Source of the DNA: an uncultured Candidatus Melainabacteria bacterium | GTDB lineage: Bacteria > Cyanobacteriota > Vampirovibrionia > Gastranaerophilales > Gastranaerophilaceae | Direction of reading: 5' to 3' | DNA length: 64,000 nucleotides | Assembly (NCBI GenBank): GCA_934700385.1 | Contig: CAKUXO010000005.1 | Coordinates: 1-64,000, forward strand | Part shown: positions 41,613-50,583 of the stretch, one piece after another | How the letters are laid out: every line of letters begins with the position of its first letter | Position numbering within the stretch: the first letter of the stretch is position 1 | Made by a program: the position numbers and the translations under genes | The notes under the pieces: model-generated | Told to the model about the DNA's origin: nothing | The model's database searches: none | The model's input: only the letters and a program-made list of their open reading frames with translations

Positions 41613-43835
41613 ATGACATATCAAAAAACATTCGACGAAATTAAAACAGAACTTCACAAACAAAAAAGGTCTGAAGAAGACATTAAACAAATTGAAGAAG
41701 CGTATCTTTGGGCTAAACAACTTCATGATGGGCAATATAGGGTTTCTCAAGAGCCATATATAATTCATCCTGTTGAAGTTGCAAAAATTTTAGTTGATTT
41801 AAAGCTAGATAAAGATACAATTATTGCCGCTTTTTTGCATGATGTTTTAGAAGATACAGATACAACCGCCCAACAAATGGAAGAAAAGTTCGGTAAAGAT
41901 GTTGTTAACCTTGTTCAAGGTGTTACAAAATTAAGCAAGTATCAGTTTAAATCTAAAGAAGAACGCCAAGCAGAAAACTTTAGAAGAATGTTTATCGCTA
42001 TGGCGCAAGATATCAGAATTGTTGTTCTTAAATTAGCAGATAGATTGCATAATATGAGGACACTTTCATATATGGCAGCGGCTAAACAGAAAAAAATTGC
42101 CCAAGAAACACTTGATATTTTCGCCCCATTGGCTAATCGCCTAGGGATGGGGAAAATAAAAGCAGAATTAGAAGATTTATCTTTAAGATATTTAAACCCT
42201 GAAAAATATTATGAAATTGCTAAACTTGTTGCTGAAACGAAAACAATGAGAGATTCAACGGTTAATTCATTGATTGAAATAATCAAAAAAGAACTTGAAA
42301 AAAATAAAATTAAAGCAACAATTAAAGGCAGAGCAAAACATTATTATTCAATTTATAATAAAATGAAGCGCTTAAATGTTTCATTTGACCAATTATATGA
42401 CATAACCGCAGTTAGAGTCATTGTTGATAACGAAAGAGAATGTTATCAGGTTCTTGGAATAATTCACCAACTTTTCAAACCAATCCCCGGAAGATTTAAA
42501 GATTATATTGCGATGCCAAAAGGCAATTTATATCGCTCTTTACACACTTCTGTTATAGGCGCAAAAAATAAACCCGTTGAAATTCAAATAAGAACCCATA
42601 AAATGCACGAAGTGGCAGAATATGGGGTTGCGGCGCACTGGAGATATAAAGAATCAGGCTCAATTAAAGCTAACAACAAAAAAGACATGCAATTCTCTTG
42701 GATGAGAAAAGTTATGGAGCTTGATAAAGATACTCAAGACGCAAAAGAATTTGTTGAATCAGTTAAATTTGATTTATTTAACGATCAGGTTTTTGTTTTC
42801 ACCCCAAATGGAGATGTTTTTGATTTACCACAAGATTCAACCCCTGTTGATTTTGCATATAGAATTCATACAGAAGTTGGTCATAGAACAGTTGGCGCTT
42901 TGATTAACGGAAGAATTGCTCAATTAGATACTAAATTAAAAAATGGTGACATTGTTGAAATTTTAACTTCAAAACAATTCATGCCAAAAATCGATTGGCT
43001 TAATTTTGTTGCAACAAAAAATGCCAGTTCAAAAATCAGACAATGGTTTAAAAAATATAACCGAGAAGACAACATTCAAATTGGAAAAACAAATCTTGAA
43101 GTTGAATTAACAAAAGCATGCTTTGATGATTTTATGAAAAGTGGAATTATCGATAAAGCTGCAATTGAAATGAATTATAAAACACCAACAGATTTATTTG
43201 CCGCTCTTGGATACGGTGAAACCACAATCCACAAGGTTTTAAACGTATTAAAGAAATATGACACTCCAAAAACAAATGAAGAATTAGCCCAAGAAAAAAC
43301 CCAAATTCAGCCTAAAAAATCTAAAAGCAAGAAAAATGATATCATTGGACTTGAGGGTTTGTTGTGGTCTTTAGCAAAATGTTGCTCTCCAATCCCAGGA
43401 GAACCAATCGTGGGTGTGGTTACACGCTCTAAAGGTGTTAGTGTTCATAGGCTAGATTGTAAATGTTTAGGAAACATTGAACCCGAAAGAATGATAGATA
43501 TTTCTTGGGCGGAAAATGTTTCAAAAGCAAAATATATTGCACACTTAAGGGTTGAATGTCTTGATAGAGTAGGTATTTTAAGAGATATCTTAATGGAAAC
43601 AGGCGACCTTGGAATTAATATTATTTATTCAAACACCTATCTAAAAGGAAGAAAGTTTGGTATAATTGATTTAGGAATTGAGCTAGATAGCATTGAAACT
43701 CTTAAAAAAGTAATTTTAAGTATTCAATCTTTAAATGATGTCTTTAGCGTTAGAAGATTACAACAAAAAGAAAATCTTAATCAGCCCAAAAATTCCAAAA
43801 AGAAAAAACAAAACAAACAAAAGGAAGTAAAATAG
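41613..43835 (+). CDS. Bifunctional (p)ppGpp synthetase/hydrolase (RelA/SpoT)
   Basis: A 740-residue long RSH enzyme. The hydrolase HD domain has YIIHPVEVAKIL and FLHDVLEDTD. The synthetase domain shows DQLYDITAVRVIV and GRFKDYIAMPKGNLYRSLHT. Then come a TGS domain (VFTPNGDVFDLPQDSTPVDF), a zinc-finger-like region with KCCSPIPGEPIVG, and a C-terminal ACT domain (LDRVGILRDILMETGDLGIN). Both active sites look intact, so it should make and degrade the stringent alarmone. It ends in a Lys-rich tail, 1 base before ribF. Confidence 0.95.
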   Translation: MTYQKTFDEIKTELHKQKRSEEDIKQIEEAYLWAKQLHDGQYRVSQEPYIIHPVEVAKILVDLKLDKDTIIAAFLHDVLEDTDTTAQQMEEKFGKDVVNLVQGVTKLSKYQFKSKEERQAENFRRMFIAMAQDIRIVVLKLADRLHNMRTLSYMAAAKQKKIAQETLDIFAPLANRLGMGKIKAELEDLSLRYLNPEKYYEIAKLVAETKTMRDSTVNSLIEIIKKELEKNKIKATIKGRAKHYYSIYNKMKRLNVSFDQLYDITAVRVIVDNERECYQVLGIIHQLFKPIPGRFKDYIAMPKGNLYRSLHTSVIGAKNKPVEIQIRTHKMHEVAEYGVAAHWRYKESGSIKANNKKDMQFSWMRKVMELDKDTQDAKEFVESVKFDLFNDQVFVFTPNGDVFDLPQDSTPVDFAYRIHTEVGHRTVGALINGRIAQLDTKLKNGDIVEILTSKQFMPKIDWLNFVATKNASSKIRQWFKKYNREDNIQIGKTNLEVELTKACFDDFMKSGIIDKAAIEMNYKTPTDLFAALGYGETTIHKVLNVLKKYDTPKTNEELAQEKTQIQPKKSKSKKNDIIGLEGLLWSLAKCCSPIPGEPIVGVVTRSKGVSVHRLDCKCLGNIEPERMIDISWAENVSKAKYIAHLRVECLDRVGILRDILMETGDLGINIIYSNTYLKGRKFGIIDLGIELDSIETLKKVILSIQSLNDVFSVRRLQQKENLNQPKNSKKKKQNKQKEVK

Positions 43836-43836
43836 C

Positions 43837-44766
43837 ATGGAAGTCTTTAACGAAATAAACACTAATAAAGGTCTTGCTATTGCCTTAGGTTATTTTGATG
43901 GAATTCACATAGGTCATAAAAAAATTATTTCAACTTTGGTTCAACAAGCAAAAGCCAAAGGAATTAAAAGCGCTATTGTTACTTTTGAAAAAAATCCTGC
44001 CGATTATTTTAAAGATGAACCCACCCCCGACATTCAAACATATAAAGATAAAGAGATGATTTTAGAATCTTTAGGGGTAGATTATCTTTATGAATTAAAT
44101 TTTGAAAAATATAAGGATTTATCAGCTTTTCAATATATTAAAGATGTTTTATATAACTATCTTGAACCACAAATGATTATAGTGGGTTATAATCATACTT
44201 TTGGAAAAGATAAAAGCGGAAACCCAAGTGTTTTAAAAGATTTTGCTTCTAATTTTGGATATGAGTGCATAGTTGTTCCGGAATTAAAATATAAAGATAA
44301 AGAGCCTGTTAGCTCTAGCATTATAAGAAAAAGAATACAATATGGACACTTAAACGCTATTAAAGCCTTTTTGGGAAGATATTATTCAATCAGAAATTCT
44401 GTTATTAAAGGAGATAAAATAGCAAGAACCCTTGGCTATCCAACAGCAAACCTTATTTGGCCTAATAGCTTAATGAAATTACCTTATGGAGTTTATTATG
44501 GCTTTGCGCAAGTCGGGGTGAAAATGGTTCCTGCACTTATTTCTTGGGGCACAAAACCAACTTTAACAGATGGAAAAACTGAAATCTTAGAAGCACATTT
44601 ATATGACTTTAATGAAGATTTATATGGAAAAATTATTAAAGTTATTTTTGTTAAAAAAGTTAGAGATGAGCAAAATTTTGGCAACATCAGAGTTTTAGCA
44701 ACACAATTAAGAAAAGACCATGATCATTTTGTTGCATGGGCAAGAATCATGAAACCTTGTGAATAA
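43837..44766 (+). CDS. ribF: Bifunctional riboflavin kinase / FAD synthetase
   Basis: A 309-residue enzyme producing FMN and FAD. The N-terminal nucleotidyltransferase domain has ALGYFDGIHIGHKKII and VSSSIIRKRIQYG. The C-terminal flavokinase domain has KIARTLGYPTANLIWP, PYGVYYGFA and SWGTKPTLTDGKTEILEAHL. Length and order are standard. It is in an operon behind the RSH gene. Confidence 0.95.
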   Translation: MEVFNEINTNKGLAIALGYFDGIHIGHKKIISTLVQQAKAKGIKSAIVTFEKNPADYFKDEPTPDIQTYKDKEMILESLGVDYLYELNFEKYKDLSAFQYIKDVLYNYLEPQMIIVGYNHTFGKDKSGNPSVLKDFASNFGYECIVVPELKYKDKEPVSSSIIRKRIQYGHLNAIKAFLGRYYSIRNSVIKGDKIARTLGYPTANLIWPNSLMKLPYGVYYGFAQVGVKMVPALISWGTKPTLTDGKTEILEAHLYDFNEDLYGKIIKVIFVKKVRDEQNFGNIRVLATQLRKDHDHFVAWARIMKPCE

Positions 44767-44970
44767 TTTTAATCAGATTAGTTGTATATGTTACACTTCT
44801 TCACCTTTTTTGGGTTTTTTCTTTTAATATTTTAAAAAATATGCTAGTATTAACCTTGCTTTTGGAATTATTTTGTAAAGATTTTTAAAATAGTTCAAAA
44901 AAAATAGCAAAAAATTGCCTTTACAAGTTTTTATTAATTTGTGTTTTTACGAAGGGGGTTATGTCGCCTA

Positions 44971-46008
44971 ATGAAGCTTAACTCAATAAATAATAGTTAT
45001 AGAGCTATAAATAATAACAACAATAATAATAGTACAAATAACAATAGAAAAAGTGTTCCATTTAAAGGTATAACAAATAATCTTGTTGCCTTTTGGCAAA
45101 TGGTTGATAATGGCGGAAGGGCGGCACAGTTCACTGTTGAAGATATGACAGGAACTAATTTCCCACGTACAATCAAAGGCGCTTTAGCAGGTTATAAATA
45201 CACCGGAAAAATCAATGTACCGGCCCTTTTACAAGAAGCAATCAGAGAATTTTTAACAGGTCCTACAATGTGTGTTGCGCCTGTTGCAATTTTAGCTACT
45301 GCTAAAAAACTTTGTGGAAAAAGCGCAAACATAAAAGTTGAAAATATTGAAAATTTTTCAGACATCATGCTTAACGTTAAAACAGGTGCTAAAAGTGATG
45401 TTGAAAAAGAATTTTTTAACAATGTTTCATCTGACTTATTAAAAAATACAATCGGTAAAGATGTTGAAATTCCTCAAGAAGCAATTGAAGAAATTTCAGC
45501 AGGACTTGAAAACTATCATAAAATTGCAACTGCACCTAAAACAAAAGTTAAAGGCTTGTTTAAAAAATCACCTGAAAAACAACAAGCAGCAGAAGCGCTT
45601 TCCGGTTTACAATCTTCCTTTGAAAGTATTGTTAAAAAATTCAAACCAAGTTATTCTAATACCGATTTTCTAAACGCTAAATATACCTTAAAAAATAGTT
45701 CACAAGGTCAAACAAAATTCAAAAACTACGCAGATTATGCTAGTTCATTTATTGAAGATTTTACAAAGAAAAACACAACAGATTCAATTGTAAATATTAG
45801 CCCTCGAACAATTGGTCAATTTAAAAAATCTTTAGTTGGAAATAGGATAATGGTAATTGTTGCGATGTTTGGCATTACAGGATTTTTAATGTCATTCATT
45901 CCAAAAATTTATACTTTGGCGTCAGGTGGCGTAAATCCTAACGCAAGCGCAATTTATAATGAAGCAGATAAGAAAAATTCAACAGGAAACGAAAAGGAGG
46001 CTAAATAA
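44971..46008 (+). CDS. Lineage-type membrane protein with PFKG motif
   Basis: A protein of 345 residues from the ATG at 44971. It opens with a long Asn run coded by AAT/AAC repeats, then SVPFKGITNNLVAFWQMVDN. One hydrophobic stretch lies at GPTMCVAPVAILATAKKL and another near the end (IMVIVAMFGITGFLMSFIP). The Asn-rich N-terminus with FKG is a style I associate with Gastranaerophilales proteins; no function is known. A GTG-started extension from 44941 is less likely. A GAAGGGGG box sits 12 bases upstream, and a 6-codon ORF (ATG 44961) overlaps the start. It overlaps the next gene by 1 base. Confidence 0.55.
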   Translation: MKLNSINNSYRAINNNNNNNSTNNNRKSVPFKGITNNLVAFWQMVDNGGRAAQFTVEDMTGTNFPRTIKGALAGYKYTGKINVPALLQEAIREFLTGPTMCVAPVAILATAKKLCGKSANIKVENIENFSDIMLNVKTGAKSDVEKEFFNNVSSDLLKNTIGKDVEIPQEAIEEISAGLENYHKIATAPKTKVKGLFKKSPEKQQAAEALSGLQSSFESIVKKFKPSYSNTDFLNAKYTLKNSSQGQTKFKNYADYASSFIEDFTKKNTTDSIVNISPRTIGQFKKSLVGNRIMVIVAMFGITGFLMSFIPKIYTLASGGVNPNASAIYNEADKKNSTGNEKEAK

Positions 46009-47180
46009 TGGCAGGAATAAGTAAAATAGCCTCTAACCTTGGTCAAACAATTTCAAATAAAGCAAGCAAAGTTTCATACAGCATTGGTAATTCTTTTGAA
46101 AAATCACCAAAAAAAGATACATTTTCAAAATTTTTAAAACATGTTGAACCAACCGGTGCAAACAACGCATTCTTAGGAATGACAACATTAATGGTTGGAA
46201 CAGTCATTGTACCAAGGGTTTTAACGGCTTCAAAAAGAAACCCTGATAACGCTGAAGCAACAAAAGATGAAATCAAAGAAATCTTATTCAGAGATTTGCA
46301 AACTGTTTTAATCGTACTTTTTGCGCTTAAAATGATGAATTCTGTTATTTCCGGCAAAGCTACAAAAATGACAGGTATTCCTATGACAAATAAACCTTAT
46401 CAAAAAATCTTTGATACAAATGAAACAGGTTTAAAAGGCTTAGGTGAAAAAGCCAAAGAATTAGCATCTAATCCTTTAGATAAATTGAAAAAAATAGGTA
46501 AAAATATTTTAGATACAGTTCATCCAACAGGTGGCGTTATTACAAAAACAAATGAAGAATTTGTTTCTCAATATTCAGGATATTCTTCAATTGATGAAAT
46601 TCAAAAATTGAAAAAATATGTTGATGAACAAAATGGCGATTTTGATAAAGTTTTCAATAAAGTAATGGATTCATTAATCGCAGATCAAAAAGCTATTATT
46701 GAAGGTGACCCTAAAAAAGGTATTAAAGGCTTAGCTGAACAAGCAAAAGGTTGCGTTAATAAAAACGGAAAAATGACCAAAGATATGGAAACAAAAATTA
46801 AAAACGCAACTTCTATTTTAAATGACCTTGAAGAATTAAAAGCAAAAGGTCAAGAGGGCTTATTTGATGAAAAACTAAGCGAAAACGTTAAAAATAAAGT
46901 TCTTTCTTTCTTTAAAGATGAAGAAAATGCCTTAATTCAAAACGCAAAAGGTTTAAATGCAATTTTAAGAACCGTTGCACTAGGCATTGAAGCTAGCTAC
47001 CTTGGCTTTGGTTTACCGGCACTTAACCAAAAACGTCTTGAAAAGAAATATTTAAAAGAAGAAACTCAAGAAATAAAACAAGCTGAAAATAGCTCGGAAT
47101 CTAATACAACTTCGACTATTTTAAATGAAAACACCGTTAAACCTCAACAAGTTAAAGTGTTTCAACAGTTTATAAAATAA
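46008..47180 (+). CDS. Lineage-type membrane protein, partner of the PFKG protein
   Basis: A 390-residue protein co-translated with the preceding gene (1-base overlap, AGGAGG ribosome-binding site). It has hydrophobic helices around AFLGMTTLMVGTVIVPRVL and LQTVLIVLFALKMMNSVIS, a long soluble helical middle, and a last hydrophobic helix near GIEASYLGFGLPALNQKR. The layout (helices at both ends, helical middle) resembles the 463-residue protein at 58776-60167. No enzyme motif is seen, and the function is unknown. Confidence 0.55.
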   Translation: MAGISKIASNLGQTISNKASKVSYSIGNSFEKSPKKDTFSKFLKHVEPTGANNAFLGMTTLMVGTVIVPRVLTASKRNPDNAEATKDEIKEILFRDLQTVLIVLFALKMMNSVISGKATKMTGIPMTNKPYQKIFDTNETGLKGLGEKAKELASNPLDKLKKIGKNILDTVHPTGGVITKTNEEFVSQYSGYSSIDEIQKLKKYVDEQNGDFDKVFNKVMDSLIADQKAIIEGDPKKGIKGLAEQAKGCVNKNGKMTKDMETKIKNATSILNDLEELKAKGQEGLFDEKLSENVKNKVLSFFKDEENALIQNAKGLNAILRTVALGIEASYLGFGLPALNQKRLEKKYLKEETQEIKQAENSSESNTTSTILNENTVKPQQVKVFQQFIK

Positions 47181-47200
47181 TCTACTCTGTTTGACAAATT

Positions 47201-47274
47201 TCGGGATGACAGGATTTGAACCTGCGACCCCCGCGTCCCGAACACGGTGCGCTACCAAGCTGCGCCACATCCCG
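47201..47274 (-). tRNA. tRNA-Pro (anticodon CGG)
   Basis: 74 bases, no encoded CCA. CGGGATG/CATCCCG acceptor stem with discriminator A, anticodon loop TTCGGGA giving CGG, T-arm with GGTTCAAATCC. A decayed partial copy follows at 47316-47363 together with a repeated flank. Confidence 0.93.
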
Positions 47275-47277
47275 AAA

Positions 47278-47382
47278 ATTTATTCAATTATCAATTGTAC
47301 TTTGTTGCATTACTCTCGGGATTTGCGCACCCCCAACTACCGAGGGGACCCTGCTACACCCGAAGATTTATTCAATTATCAA
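47278..47382. repeat. Duplicated 17-base tRNA-Pro flank
   Basis: atttattcaattatcaa occurs at 47278-47294, next to the tRNA-Pro gene, and again at 47366-47382, next to its decayed copy. The spacing matches a tandem duplication of the tRNA unit. Confidence 0.7.
47316..47363 (-). pseudogene. Degenerate tRNA-Pro copy
   Basis: tcgggat...ttg...cgcacccccaactaccgag...ctgctacacccg follows the order of the intact tRNA-Pro (tcgggatgacaggatttg, gcgacccccgcg, gctaccaagctgcgccacatcccg) with about 26 bases missing. It cannot fold as a cloverleaf. The shared 17-base flank supports origin by duplication and decay. Confidence 0.6.
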
Positions 47383-47397
47383 AATAAAATAGACATA

Positions 47398-47427
47398 AAA
47401 AAACACATTTTTCAATGTGTTTTTTAC
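47398..47427 (-). terminator. Terminator downstream of the HEAT-type gene
   Basis: AAAAAACACATT / AATGTGTTTTTT stem with a 4-base loop, 15 bases past the stop codon of the minus-strand gene at 47442. T-rich on both strands. Confidence 0.7.
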
Positions 47428-47441
47428 TTATAAAATTATAA

Positions 47442-47744
47442 TTATATTTCAGATAGTAAATAATCAGCCATCCAGCGACATTCAGAATTTTCACTTGCAA
47501 GCTCTTTTAATGGTTCGATTGAGCTTTCGCCAATTCTAATTAAACTCATTGCAACAATTCCTCTTTGAATTCCACGAAGAGTTTTTAACTTTTGAACTAA
47601 AGTTTTAACAACTTTTGCGCCCATAGCAACGATAGAATTTTCAACATCATTTTTTGTTGAATTATCTACGTCTGAAAGTAAAAAATCTAGTTTATCATTG
47701 ATGTTATCTTGTTGAATAGAATTTACATTAATAACTGCTTGCAT
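47442..47744 (-). CDS. Small HEAT-repeat-like protein
   Basis: A 100-residue helical protein with a PBS/HEAT-like repeat: GIQRGIVAMSLIRIGESSIE and PLKELASENSECRWMADYLL. Such repeats mediate protein contacts and are common in cyanobacterial lineages (phycobilisome lyase-like HEAT proteins). It stands alone between tRNA-Pro and ffh, divergent from ffh. Partner unknown. Confidence 0.6.
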   Translation of the reverse strand: MQAVINVNSIQQDNINDKLDFLLSDVDNSTKNDVENSIVAMGAKVVKTLVQKLKTLRGIQRGIVAMSLIRIGESSIEPLKELASENSECRWMADYLLSEI

Positions 47745-47820
47745 TATTCTTTCCTTATCTTTGCCTCTATGTTATTTTAAGTATAAATGATAAATTTTAA
47801 AAAATTCAATTTCCTTATAA

Positions 47821-47844
47821 AATCTTTATATCGATATAAAGATT
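47821..47844. promoter_or_regulatory. 24-base perfect palindrome upstream of ffh
   Basis: The sequence around CTTTATATCGATATAAAG reads identically on both strands for 24 bases (47821-47844), 34 bases before the ffh ATG and 77 bases upstream of the divergent HEAT gene. Its symmetry and place suggest a dimeric-regulator site; it could also form an RNA hairpin. Confidence 0.5.
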
Positions 47845-47877
47845 AAACAAAAAATTTTTTTATAGTAAAATAAAATT

Positions 47878-49236
47878 ATGTTTGACAATCTATCAGAAAA
47901 ATTACAAGAAATAATATCTAAAACCGCAGGCAACTCTACTTTAACAGATGACAACATTCAAGACGCTTTGCGTGAAATAAGACGTTCACTTTTAGCAGCT
48001 GATGTTTCTTTGAATGTTGTAAAATCTTTTATATCTTCAATTAAAGATAAAGTTATCGGTCAAGAAGTTGTTAAATCAACAAACCCATCTCAAACTCTTA
48101 TTAAAATTGTAAATGATGAATTAACTGCTCTTTTAGGGGAAAAACAAGCCCCTCTTAAATTAGACACCAATCCATCTATAATTATGATGTTGGGGTTGCA
48201 AGGTTCTGGTAAAACAACAAGTAGCGCAAAACTTGCCTTAAAACTTAAAAAAGAAGGTAAATCGCCACTATTGGTTGCGCTTGATGTTTATAGACCTGCT
48301 GCGATTTTACAATTAAAAACTTTAGCTAATGATAACAAACTTGATTTTTATTCTGAAGAAAATGAAAAAGATGTTGTTAAAATTGCTAAAAATGCGCTTA
48401 ATTACGCAAAAGAACACAATAACACAGTTTTAATTTTAGATACAGCAGGGCGACTTCAAATTGATACAGATATGATGGCTGAACTTTTATTAATCAGTCA
48501 TGCTCTTAATATAAATGAAAAACTTCTTGTTATTGATTCAATGATTGGTCAAGCAGCGCTTGAAGTTGCGCTTAATTTTGACGAGCAACTTGGGCTTAGC
48601 GGTATTATTTTAACAAAATTAGATGGCGATACAAAGGGCGGTTGCGCTTTAAGTATTGTCCATGCCACAAAAAAACCGATTAAATTAATCGCCACAGGTG
48701 AAAACATAACCCCTCTTGAAGATTTTCATCCTGATAGAATGGCTAATCGAATTTTAGGAATGGGCGATATTGTATCTTTAGTTGAAAAAGCGCAAAAAAA
48801 CATCGACCTTAAAGAAGCAAAAGCCCTTGAAGAAAAAATGCTGAAAAACGAATTCAGCTTTGAAGATTTCCTTAAAATTCAAAAACAAATAAAAGCACTT
48901 GGCTCTTTTGGCGGGATTTTATCTATGCTTCCTTTGGGAATTTCTAAAAATGACACAGAAAAAATTTCTCACGAGGGCGAAAAACAATTCAAAAAAATTG
49001 AAGTTTTTATTCAATCAATGACTCCGCAAGAAAGAAAAAATCCTAATATTTTAAACGCTTCTCGCAAAAAAAGAATTGCAAAAGGCGCAGGGATGGATAT
49101 AAACGAATTAAACACTTTTATTAGTCAATTTGAAACAATGAGAAAAATGATGAAAGGTTTAGGCGGTCTTAAAAAAACAATGAAAGGCAAAAAAGGCAAA
49201 ATGCCATTTTCAGGCATGCCGAAATTTCCATTTTAA
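47878..49236 (+). CDS. ffh: Signal recognition particle protein Ffh
   Basis: A 452-residue SRP54-type GTPase that binds signal sequences on ribosomes and delivers them to FtsY. The N domain is helical; the G domain has GLQGSGKT at 106-113, DVYRPAA, DTAGR and TKLDGDTKGG. The M domain, ending in MRKMMKGLGGLKKTMKGKKG, is Met/Gly/Lys-rich as expected for RNA and signal-peptide binding. The 4.5S RNA gene was not seen in this window. Confidence 0.96.
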   Translation: MFDNLSEKLQEIISKTAGNSTLTDDNIQDALREIRRSLLAADVSLNVVKSFISSIKDKVIGQEVVKSTNPSQTLIKIVNDELTALLGEKQAPLKLDTNPSIIMMLGLQGSGKTTSSAKLALKLKKEGKSPLLVALDVYRPAAILQLKTLANDNKLDFYSEENEKDVVKIAKNALNYAKEHNNTVLILDTAGRLQIDTDMMAELLLISHALNINEKLLVIDSMIGQAALEVALNFDEQLGLSGIILTKLDGDTKGGCALSIVHATKKPIKLIATGENITPLEDFHPDRMANRILGMGDIVSLVEKAQKNIDLKEAKALEEKMLKNEFSFEDFLKIQKQIKALGSFGGILSMLPLGISKNDTEKISHEGEKQFKKIEVFIQSMTPQERKNPNILNASRKKRIAKGAGMDINELNTFISQFETMRKMMKGLGGLKKTMKGKKGKMPFSGMPKFPF

Positions 49237-49242
49237 TTAATT

Positions 49243-50583
49243 ATGAAAATATTAATCTATGGCGCTAATGAAATGGCGAGCGCAATTACAACAGAATTTT
49301 TTGAAGATAATGATGTTATAATCATTGACCCAAATCAAAAACAATTAGATAATTTTTCAAGATTTGACGTCGGTTTAATTTGCGCTGATATGCTTAACAT
49401 CGAAACCCTTAATAATTCAGATATTAAAAATGCAGATGTTTTTATTGCTTGTTCAAATAATGATGAGTCAAACATAATCGCCTGTTTGATGTCTAAACAA
49501 GTAACAAATGCTCAAACAATTTGTTTTGTTTCAAAAAAAGAATCGCTTGAATCTCTTAATTCCTTAAGGGAAGAAAGAAAATCTAGCTATGCTCAAGCTA
49601 TTGAAAACGTTATTTGGCCACAAAAACTTTTAATGCAAGAAATTTTTAAAATAATAACTGTTCCAAAAGCGCTTGATGTTGAAAATTTTGCCCATGGTAG
49701 AGCAAAACTTCTTGAATACAGAATTAAAGAAGATTCAGAGTTAATCAACAAAAAATTAAAAGATTGCTATTTTAATTCTGAAGTTCTTGTTGTTGGAATT
49801 GTGCGTCAAGATGAACTTTTCATCCCTAATGGCAACTCTGAAATTTTACAAAATGATAAAGTAATTTTAATGGGTACGCCAATTGGGCTTGATATTGCAG
49901 TTAGTGAACTTTTTGAATCAAAAGGAAAAGTTAAAAAAATCGCCATTATTGGGGGTGGCTCTGTTGGTTTTGAACTTGCAAGTGCTTTAGAAAAAACTTC
50001 AATGAAGCTTAAAATAATTGAAAATAGCTATGAAAGATGTGAATTTTTATCTCAAAATCTTAAAAAAACTTTGGTTTTAAATGGCTCTGGGGCAGATTTA
50101 GAACTTTTAGAGCAAGAAGAAATAGGTAAAAACGACGCTGTTATTGCTATTACAAATAACGATGAAAAAAATCTTTTGTGTTCGTTGTTATCTAAGCAAT
50201 TAGGTACAAAAAAAGTTATAACAAGGGTTTCACAAGGTATAACGGGTAATCTTTTTGAACGTGTTGGGGTTGATGTTGCAATTTCACAACGTGAGGCTTG
50301 CGTTCATGAAATTAAAAATCGCATTATGGATTTTAGAGCTTGCGTTATTGCAACAGTTGAAAGAGGACAAGGTGAAATCCTTGAAATCAACTTAAATCAA
50401 GATTTTAAACCAAGCCCACTATATGAATTTAAAATCCCTGCACCTTGCGTTATTGCAATTATTAAAAGAGGTTCAAAGGTTATAATTCCAAAAGGTCAAA
50501 CAGAAATTTGCCCTAATGACACCCTTTTAATTTTCACAAAATCAGAAGATGTTATTAAAATTAAGGAATATTTCCAAAAATGA
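49243..50583 (+). CDS. trkA: Trk potassium uptake protein TrkA
   Basis: A 446-residue cytoplasmic subunit with two TrkA-N Rossmann domains (MKILIYGANEMASAITTEFF and IAIIGGGSVGFELASALEK), each followed by a TrkA-C domain (LLEYRIKEDSEL, GEILEINLNQDF). It binds NAD(H) and nucleotides to gate TrkH. It lies directly after ffh and overlaps trkH by 4 bases. Confidence 0.94.
   Translation: MKILIYGANEMASAITTEFFEDNDVIIIDPNQKQLDNFSRFDVGLICADMLNIETLNNSDIKNADVFIACSNNDESNIIACLMSKQVTNAQTICFVSKKESLESLNSLREERKSSYAQAIENVIWPQKLLMQEIFKIITVPKALDVENFAHGRAKLLEYRIKEDSELINKKLKDCYFNSEVLVVGIVRQDELFIPNGNSEILQNDKVILMGTPIGLDIAVSELFESKGKVKKIAIIGGGSVGFELASALEKTSMKLKIIENSYERCEFLSQNLKKTLVLNGSGADLELLEQEEIGKNDAVIAITNNDEKNLLCSLLSKQLGTKKVITRVSQGITGNLFERVGVDVAISQREACVHEIKNRIMDFRACVIATVERGQGEILEINLNQDFKPSPLYEFKIPAPCVIAIIKRGSKVIIPKGQTEICPNDTLLIFTKSEDVIKIKEYFQK

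Noticed and set aside
44941..44970. GTG-started N-terminal extension of the PFKG protein
   Set aside because: The extension (FLRRGLCRL) is unlike the Asn-rich N-termini of similar proteins and would place the GAAGGGGG box inside the gene.
47191..47433. 80-residue plus-strand ORF over tRNA-Pro
   Set aside because: Antisense reading of tRNA-Pro and its decayed copy, not a protein gene.
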